DNA of 46,419 nucleotides from an uncultured Clostridia bacterium. Its GTDB lineage: Bacteria; Bacillota; Clostridia; Christensenellales; UBA1242. Made by a program: the position numbers and the translations under genes. Position 1 is the stretch's first letter. Each line of letters begins with the position of its first letter. The notes under the pieces are model-generated. The model had not been told where the DNA came from. It was given only the letters and a program-made list of their open reading frames with translations, and ran no database searches. The DNA lies in assembly GCA_934754445.1 (NCBI GenBank), contig CAKVHZ010000008.1, positions 1 through 46,419 on the forward strand. Reading direction: 5' to 3'. This document shows, piece by piece, positions 42,080 to 46,419 of this stretch.

Positions 42080-42591
42080 TATTCTTTCTCCTTTAACATT
42101 TCAATTTCTAAGTAATTATCTTTCACAGATACAACTTTTACTTTTGTTCCAATTTCTAAAAATCCATTTAAACTTAGTGCTTCGTAAATTTCGTTATCTA
42201 TTCTAATTTTGCCAATAGGTTTACAAGTAGTAACCGCTTCTCCTGTTTGACCGATAAAGATTTTTAAATCGTCATCGTTATAAAAAGTTGGCAAACTCGT
42301 TCCCTTAGAAATAAGTAATCCCCTACCCTTTTTTGCTTGCAAAATTAACAAAACTAAAACACCAATAACAATAATTAATGCAATAGCAAGAACTAAAATT
42401 ATGCTTACTAAACTTTCGCCAATACAAATTTTAATAATAATTCCAGCACCTATTAAACTTAGTCCACTTATTCCAAAAAAACCAAAACCAGGAATAAAAA
42501 ATTCAATGACTAAGAATACAATACCTAATATGTAAATAGAAGTTGCAATTATACTAAAAGTATCGGTTACACCACTTAACAATAAGCCCAT
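42079..42591 (-). CDS. NfeD-like membrane protein, short form
   Basis: 170 aa from the Met of MGLLLSGVTDTFSIIATS, which has AGGAG upstream; the in-frame earlier Met lies upstream of the promoter start and is rejected. Three to four membrane helices occupy the first 100 residues (SIYILGIVFLVIEFFIPGFG and SLIGAGIIIKI, then ILVLAIALIIVIGVLVLLIL). The C-terminal OB-fold domain (FIGQTGEAVTTCKPIGKIRI... GTKVKVVSVKDNYLEIE) is NfeD. It lacks the ClpP-like protease half of long NfeD proteins. ATG of floA overlaps its stop. Confidence 0.88.
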   Translation of the reverse strand: MGLLLSGVTDTFSIIATSIYILGIVFLVIEFFIPGFGFFGISGLSLIGAGIIIKICIGESLVSIILVLAIALIIVIGVLVLLILQAKKGRGLLISKGTSLPTFYNDDDLKIFIGQTGEAVTTCKPIGKIRIDNEIYEALSLNGFLEIGTKVKVVSVKDNYLEIEMLKEKE

Positions 42592-42609
42592 AATTTCTCC
42601 TTTTTGATT

Positions 42610-42638
42610 ATTATACACCCAAATACCCTAGTTGTCAA
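42610..42638 (-). promoter_or_regulatory. Perfect consensus sigma-A promoter of nfeD-floA
   Basis: Minus strand: TTGACA (42638-42633), 17-bp spacer, TATAAT (42615-42610), the full consensus in both boxes. Transcription would start near 42603, very close to the ribosome binding site, so the leader is only about a dozen nucleotides. Confidence 0.88.
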
Positions 42639-42857
42639 TATACATTTTTTTATTTTTTTAACCAATATTTTGTTACAAAAATTTAAGTTAATATCATGTA
42701 TAACTTTATATAATTATGCTAATTTAAAATATAAACAAAATATGTTTAGTTTGAACTTATATTATATGTTTTTTAAATAAATTTCTTGTGATTAAATATT
42801 TGGTTTATATAACATAATTTACCATAAAAGTAATATTTTAAAAGTTGGCACTAATAT

Positions 42858-42887
42858 TTGAAATTTTAATTACAAAGTTACTAAAAT
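42858..42887 (+). promoter_or_regulatory. Possible promoter of the coiled-coil gene
   Basis: TTGAAA (42858-42863), 18-bp spacer, TAAAAT (42882-42887), 35 nt ahead of the chosen ATG. The region is so A/T-rich that a chance match is likely. Confidence 0.4.
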
Positions 42888-42922
42888 ATTTGCATAAAAC
42901 AAAAAAACAAAGGAGTAAAAAT

Positions 42923-44674
42923 ATGGAAATACAACAAGCACTTGATTTAACTTATGTTAAAGTGGAAGAAGTGCAAAAAAAATTAGAAAATATTTCTAAT
43001 AATTTAGAAGATACCGAAAGTATGTTAAATGGCACCACTGTTAATGAAATAAAAACAAAAGTTATGGAAACCAACAACAACTTAAATGAAATATCATCAA
43101 CTATAAATAGTTTAGAAACAAGCAACGAAGAATTATCGACAAAATTAAATGCAAACTCAACTAAACTTGATACTATTATTGAAAATCAAACAGGTTCTGG
43201 TGTAAGTGAAGAATTACAAACTTCAATTACTTCTACTAATGAAACTTGTAACAATATTTCTAGTAAAGTTGATACTATAAATAACAATACAACAACGATT
43301 AATAGCAATACTGCTACCACAAATAATAATGTAAATAGCATTAAAAAAACTATTGAACTGATTAAAGATAATATGTCATTAAATTATGAAAGTAAAGCAA
43401 TTAATCAAAAATTAGATGAAATTATTAAAAAAATAACCACTGATTCGGGCGACACATTGTTTACTGCAGACCCTTACAAGTTAGATTTAGAATATACAAC
43501 GAAATTAGAAGAACACAGAAACCCGACAAATAAAGATTTTTTTGAAATTGCTGAAGAAACAGAATACCCCAAAAGTAGTTACTTATTTAACATTATAGCC
43601 GATTGTGAAGGTTCGACTTTCGATTTTAATCTAACATTATCTTACACTGTTCCAGATAGTGAAACAGAAAAAAAGATTTCACTAAGAAGCAATTCTAAAG
43701 AAGAATTTTTAAATATAGAATCGGGAACTAAAACTATTAATATTAATAGAAAAAATATAACGGTAAAAGATAATTGTATTTTATTTGATATTTTAACTTA
43801 TGCTCAAATGACTGTGCATTATTTGAAAATTGAATTATTGTGTGATAATGTTATAATTTTACCTAAAAGAAAAAAATATAAAGTTAGAAATGCTTATGAT
43901 AAAATTGCTATTAGCAAAATTGAAAATAAAAAAGCATATTATTTGATTTTAGATAAAACTAAAGCACTTTACCCCGCATTATTGAATCAAGAATATGTTT
44001 TAGATGAAGAAAATGTTATTGATTATGATTATAGTATAGATACAATGGAGTATTTGAATAAAAAATACTCAATAGAACCTTATAAATGCAAAATTAACAC
44101 TGCAATGAGATATTCTTCAAATTATGCTAATGGTTTGGTCACAGCATCCGAACCCCAAATGCCTAGTTTAACTTGCAATATAGGTTATAATGATTTGAAA
44201 GGATTTTGGAGTAGTGTTCTAGAATTTTTTAGCCCTAATGCCCCATATGCATATATTTCAAACATGACAAATTCAAAAGAAACACGAAATAGAGTAATAT
44301 ATAAAAATAAAGAACTTTGCTCAAGTGGACTTGTAGAAGATTTAACAAGATTTAACAATGAATATAAAATAGCATATGTAATAACAACAATTAAAGGATA
44401 TAATCATATTTATATTAATAACAACTGCTGTGGCGAAATAGGATATGGAAAAAATGTAACGGCTTATTATGATAAAGATAATCCTAATAAAATTAATATG
44501 TATATGAATGATAACGGCTATTGTGTAAAATATATTTTGCTAATAAATGATGATAAAACAAGCATATCCACATTAAGTAAAAAAATAATTGGTAGTTATG
44601 ATGCTTATTTTGAGACAAATAGTGATATTTATTTTGTAGAAAAAAATGGTCAATTATTTATGTATAAAAATTAA
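42923..44674 (+). CDS. Large Asn/Thr-rich coiled-coil protein, function unknown
   Basis: 583 aa from the Met of MEIQQALDLTYVKVEEVQKK, which has AGGAG 7 nt upstream; an in-frame TTG 26 codons earlier is rejected. No signal peptide or membrane helix. Residues 1-175 are heptad-like and rich in Asn, Thr and Ser (LNEISSTINSLETSNEELST, TTINSNTATTNNNVNSIKK), typical of fibrous trimers. Residues 180-583 look like beta-rich globular domains rich in Tyr and Asn, with several Cys (for example NNNCCGEIGYGKN). I do not recognise the family. The plan resembles phage tail-fibre or contractile-injection fibre proteins, but no structural neighbours are present, so this is only a lead. Own terminator. Confidence 0.7.
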   Translation: MEIQQALDLTYVKVEEVQKKLENISNNLEDTESMLNGTTVNEIKTKVMETNNNLNEISSTINSLETSNEELSTKLNANSTKLDTIIENQTGSGVSEELQTSITSTNETCNNISSKVDTINNNTTTINSNTATTNNNVNSIKKTIELIKDNMSLNYESKAINQKLDEIIKKITTDSGDTLFTADPYKLDLEYTTKLEEHRNPTNKDFFEIAEETEYPKSSYLFNIIADCEGSTFDFNLTLSYTVPDSETEKKISLRSNSKEEFLNIESGTKTININRKNITVKDNCILFDILTYAQMTVHYLKIELLCDNVIILPKRKKYKVRNAYDKIAISKIENKKAYYLILDKTKALYPALLNQEYVLDEENVIDYDYSIDTMEYLNKKYSIEPYKCKINTAMRYSSNYANGLVTASEPQMPSLTCNIGYNDLKGFWSSVLEFFSPNAPYAYISNMTNSKETRNRVIYKNKELCSSGLVEDLTRFNNEYKIAYVITTIKGYNHIYINNNCCGEIGYGKNVTAYYDKDNPNKINMYMNDNGYCVKYILLINDDKTSISTLSKKIIGSYDAYFETNSDIYFVEKNGQLFMYKN

Positions 44675-44705
44675 AAAAACTAGAGATTGATATCTCTAGT
44701 TTTTT
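44674..44705. terminator. Bidirectional terminator between the coiled-coil gene and the TasA-like gene
   Basis: A perfect 14-bp stem (44674-44687 with 44692-44705), core ACTAGAGAT/ATCTCTAGT, with a 4-nt loop and A/T runs on both sides, between convergent genes. Confidence 0.92.
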
Positions 44706-44722
44706 ATAACTATTTAAATTAA

Positions 44723-45271
44723 TTATTCACGAGCTGCAATAGTTTTGCCTTCAAAAGCTTTTTCACAAGTAGTTTCGTTGTTAGCCCATTGAATTGCTTC
44801 CATTACTAATGTAACTTCAAAAGTAGCACCTTGAGCAGTATTTCCTAAATCAGTTGAAATTACAACATCTTTAGTTAAATCAGCAGAAGCACCAACAGCA
44901 ACAGCATCTGCAACATAAGTATAGTCACCTTTAAATGCTGCATCTAATGCAGTTTTTAATTCAGTGTTAGGTCCAGCATAAGTGTGAGATAATTTATATC
45001 TAACCCAAACTTTTGCAGTTCCTTCATTTTTAATAGCTCCTGTAACTTTTAATGTGTCACCAGGCATAGCAACAGCATCAGCTTTAGCAACTGTAACAGC
45101 ACCATCTGAACCTTGAATGTTAACTGTACCGAAAGTTACATTTGCACCAGTACCATCTTTCTTATCTGTGAACCAAGCGCCAGTAGCAGCTAAACAGATA
45201 GAAGCGATTAAAAGTAAAGATAGAACAACTAAAGCGATAATAGATTTAGTATTTTTCTTAGAATTTACCAT
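44723..45271 (-). CDS. TasA/camelysin-like secreted protein with SipW-type signal peptide
   Basis: 182 aa. Residues 1-30 form a signal peptide (KKNTKSIIALVVLSLLLIAS), and the following ATGAWFTDKKDGTGANVTFG has the aromatic-x-D-x-x-x-GxG pattern typical of proteins processed by the SipW signal peptidase. The rest is beta-rich with VNIQGSDGAVTVAKADAVAM, KVTGAIKNEGTAKVWVRYKL and a final ETTCEKAFEGKTIAARE. TasA-family proteins form biofilm matrix fibres or are surface proteases (camelysin). No SipW gene is visible. The gene is clearly richer in G/C and in Ala/Gly codons than its neighbours, suggesting strong expression. It ends at a shared terminator and has a long structured leader. Confidence 0.8.
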   Translation of the reverse strand: MVNSKKNTKSIIALVVLSLLLIASICLAATGAWFTDKKDGTGANVTFGTVNIQGSDGAVTVAKADAVAMPGDTLKVTGAIKNEGTAKVWVRYKLSHTYAGPNTELKTALDAAFKGDYTYVADAVAVGASADLTKDVVISTDLGNTAQGATFEVTLVMEAIQWANNETTCEKAFEGKTIAARE

Positions 45272-45462
45272 TTTTCATTTCTCCTTTAAAATTTTATTTT
45301 TTATTTATGTATTCTTTAAACAATATATTTTAAGTGAGTATTGATATAAAACCGTAGTTTTTTCTTCTCACTTTATATATTGGGAATACCTAGTTGTAGG
45401 ACTTCCGCCCTGAAATGTCTTTTCCCTACCAAAATATTGGTTCGGTTTATTTAATCTTTACA
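45272..45462 (-). promoter_or_regulatory. Structured leader RNA of the TasA-like gene
   Basis: About 190 nt of untranslated leader. In the minus-strand RNA: AAACCG (45448-45443), hairpin ACCAA/TTGGT (45441-45428), a GGGAA/TTCCC stem (45426-45422 with 45386-45382) enclosing small hairpins around CCTA/TAGG, then a stem of 8+7 bp (45382-45375 with 45328-45321, and 45373-45367 with 45338-45332, CAATATAT and AAGTGAG). The loop of the latter contains CGGTTT (45354-45349), which can pair with the first AAACCG as a pseudoknot. It does not match a riboswitch class I recognise. Confidence 0.5.
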
Positions 45463-45468
45463 TATTTA

Positions 45469-45497
45469 AGTATAAGAATTAAATTTAAGAAAGTCAA
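45469..45497 (-). promoter_or_regulatory. Sigma-A promoter of the TasA-like gene
   Basis: Minus strand: TTGACT (45497-45492), 17-bp spacer, TATACT (45474-45469). Transcription would start near 45462, just before the structured leader. Confidence 0.75.
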
Positions 45498-45606
45498 ACA
45501 AAATTCGACATATTTTTAAAATTTTTTTATGTAAATTTATTTGAGTTAGTTATTACTTACTAACTGGTTTAATCATAGCACTATATAAAAATAAAGGCAA
45601 ACGATT

Positions 45607-45636
45607 TTGACAAATTTTTTAAATTTTTTTTATAAT
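45607..45636 (+). promoter_or_regulatory. Strong promoter at the inner edge of the left repeat arm
   Basis: TTGACA (45607-45612), 18-bp spacer, TATAAT (45631-45636), both boxes perfect. The TTGAC part lies in the repeat arm and the rest in the enclosed segment. It points right, where no gene is served in the present orientation. If the segment were inverted the same promoter would form on the right arm and point toward the TasA-like gene. Confidence 0.6.
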
Positions 45637-45772
45637 TTTTATTATTTTATCTTTTATTTTTTTATTACAATTAGATACCTAACAATAATGGTTATTAAAA
45701 GATAATTACATTTTTTAATAAAATTAAATTATATATAAAACTATTATTTTTTATTGTAAAAACAGCAAAAAG

Positions 45773-45838
45773 TTAGGAATGCAATAAAAATAAAAAACAA
45801 AACAAATAAAAAATTTCTCCACCAAAAGTGAAGAACAT
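45773..45838 (-). CDS. Possible 21-aa hydrophobic peptide
   Basis: A short ORF inside the inverted-repeat segment: it begins MFFTFGGEIFY and continues with a run of Leu, Phe and Cys, ending HS. AGGAG lies 7 nt before the ATG. The peptide is mostly hydrophobic, like type I toxins. A weak promoter (TTGACT 45876, TAATAG 45853-45848) sits on the same strand, and the strong plus-strand promoter at 45607 would make an antisense RNA. In such A/T-rich sequence a chance ORF is quite possible. Confidence 0.25.
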   Translation of the reverse strand: MFFTFGGEIFYLFCFLFLLHS

Positions 45839-46020
45839 TTAAATCTCCTATTAATGAAATAGAATCTCCTAGTCAAAATCGTTTGCCTTTGTTTTTATAT
45901 ATTTCAAAATTAAATTATCATTATTTTTCTTTTTTCTTTCTTATTTTTTATTTCCTAAAAAATCCGAATTATTTAAATAAAAAAGAAAAAATAAAAATTA
46001 AAAAATAAAAATACAAACAA

Positions 46021-46050
46021 AAAAAATCCTTGCTTTCGCTTGGATTTTTT
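46021..46050 (-). terminator. Terminator of the rRNA operon
   Basis: Hairpin with AAAAAATCC/GGATTTTTT outer stem and an inner GC-GAAA-GC tetraloop hairpin on the minus strand, followed by T residues, about 10 nt after the 5S rRNA 3' end. Confidence 0.85.
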
Positions 46051-46060
46051 AGTTTGAAGT

Positions 46061-46172
46061 TGGCAATGAGTTATTTTCCCGGACCGTCACCAGCCAAGTA
46101 TTTTCACCGCTGTAGAGCTTAACTTCTGTGTTCGGGATGAGAACAGGTGGACCTCTACGCTAGAATCACCAA
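46061..46172 (-). rRNA. rrf: 5S ribosomal RNA
   Basis: On the minus strand the sequence starts TTGGTGATTCTAGCGTAGAG, contains the hallmark CATCCCGAACACAGAAGTTA and ends with CATTGCCAA, so the terminal stem TTGGTGAT/ATTGCCAA closes with two G-U pairs. Length is about 112 nt, normal for Firmicutes. It is the last gene of the rRNA operon and is followed by a terminator. The ends could shift by a base or two. Confidence 0.93.
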
Positions 46173-46265
46173 CAATGGTTGAATGTTAAAGCACATTCAC
46201 AACTACATATTGAAAATAGAACTTATTAATCTGTTGTTTTATTTTGTGATTTCACTTAAATTTGT

Positions 46266-46419
46266 GATCAAGCCCTCGGACTATTAGTATTGGTCAGCTA
46301 CACGCATTACTGCGCTTCCACACCCAACCTATCAACCTTGTTGTCTACAAGGGTCCTTACTAGCTTATGCTATGGGATATCTAATCTTGTGGCGAGTTTC
46401 ACGCTTAGATGCTTTCAGC
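46266..46419 (-). rRNA. rrl: 23S ribosomal RNA, 3' end (partial)
   Basis: The right edge reads, on the minus strand, the conserved 23S end: GCTGAAAGCATCTAAGCG at the window edge, then GTAGCTGACCAATACTAATA and GAGGGCTTGATC at the 3' end. About 155 nt of the roughly 2.9 kb gene are inside the window. The spacer to 5S is about 90 nt and holds no tRNA. The 3' end is approximate. Confidence 0.92.

Larger units (their letters stand above)
42592..42922. other. 331-nt intergenic region between divergent nfeD and the coiled-coil gene
   Basis: Besides the nfeD promoter (42610-42638) and a possible promoter of the coiled-coil gene (TTGAAA 42858, 18-bp spacer, TAAAAT 42882), the stretch is very A/T-rich with no ORF, RNA gene or repeat that I can support. 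A short hairpin TAAACA-N5-TGTTTA occurs in the middle. Confidence 0.6.
45582..45901. repeat. 30-bp inverted repeat (29/30) flanking a 260-bp segment
   Basis: Left arm 45582-45611 and right arm 45872-45901 are inverted copies that differ at one base; the inner 19 bp (core AGGCAAACGATTTTGAC) are identical. The outer ends are TATATAAAAA. No recombinase or transposase is nearby. Candidates are the inversion sites of a phase-variable switch, or the ends of a small non-autonomous element. Flanking direct repeats are not clear beyond TA. Confidence 0.85.
45272..46060. other. 789-nt region between the TasA-like gene and 5S rRNA
   Basis: No gene of normal size. It holds the TasA-like leader and promoter, a hairpin AGTTAGT/ACTAACT (45544-45565), the inverted-repeat segment 45582-45901 with a tiny possible ORF, a highly A/T-rich stretch with no feature (45902-46015), and the rRNA terminator. 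Confidence 0.75.

Noticed and set aside
45272..46060. CRISPR array in the A/T-rich region
   Set aside because: There are no regularly spaced direct repeats; the only long repeat is a single inverted pair, plus a short duplicated ATCTCCTA.
46173..46265. Possible tRNA between 23S and 5S rRNA
   Set aside because: The roughly 90-nt spacer shows no cloverleaf or T-loop sequence.
1..46419. Recoded stop codons or alternative genetic code
   Set aside because: All recognised proteins end at normal stops, Trp is encoded by TGG and conserved motifs need no TGA readthrough.

Overview
The window is about 46 kb of a very AT-rich, densely coded bacterial chromosome using the standard bacterial code (TAA/TAG/TGA stops, no recoded TGA seen). 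The gene set points to an anaerobic, endospore-lineage Firmicute, most likely an uncultured low-GC Clostridia lineage (inference): it has YlbJ, YqfC and YqfD (proteins of spore-forming lineages), a DUF4364 protein, YqzL, acetate kinase and pyruvate phosphate dikinase. Most genes lie on the minus strand and are read from right to left. Intergenic regions are short. Many hold a consensus sigma-A promoter with a 17-bp spacer or a compact intrinsic terminator.

Layout by coordinate. 1-5311: start of rplN, then the S10 ribosomal protein operon (S17, L29, L16, S3, L22, S19, L2, L23, L4, L3, S10) with a structured leader and a strong promoter. 5338-6102: a short HPF and a small coiled-coil protein. 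6170-9495: rnc, plsX, rpmF, ackA. 9607-12024, plus strand: tmcAL and ylbJ. 12174-15174: DUF4364, a DUF4279-like protein, a membrane-anchored Lys/Glu-rich protein with a DUF2188-like end, and one unknown. 15299-18849: ppdK, recO and the tiny yqzL. 19046-21817: era, ybeY, yqfD, yqfC. 21862-30482: one long operon (in order of transcription) miaB-mutS-mutL-miaA-cmk-plsC-guanylate kinase-like. 30551-32803, plus: class A PBP. 32829-33437: DUF308 protein. 33583-39295: ftsK/spoIIIE-rimO-pgsA-recA operon. 39408-40673: M16 peptidase. 40755-42591: nfeD-floA and a small membrane protein. 42923-44674, plus: a large coiled-coil protein of unknown function. 44723-45271: a TasA/camelysin-like secreted protein with a long structured leader. 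45582-45901: an inverted-repeat segment. 46061 to the end: 5S and the 3' end of 23S rRNA.

The left and centre of the window are core housekeeping: translation, phospholipid synthesis, tRNA modification, mismatch repair, recombination and cell-wall synthesis. The gene order is a shortened version of the usual Firmicutes clusters (no acpP or DUF177 around plsX/rpmF, no phoH after yqfD).

The accessory and most interesting part is 42.6-46.0 kb. A predicted surface or biofilm-matrix protein is preceded by a roughly 190-nt leader that can form a pseudoknot. Further upstream, a 30-bp inverted repeat (29/30 identity) flanks a 260-bp AT-rich segment. The left arm sets up a strong promoter that now points away from the gene; inversion of the segment would turn it toward the gene. 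This layout resembles a phase-variable invertible promoter. A tiny hydrophobic ORF, antisense to that promoter's transcript, lies inside the same segment, so a type I toxin-antitoxin module or a MITE are the alternatives.
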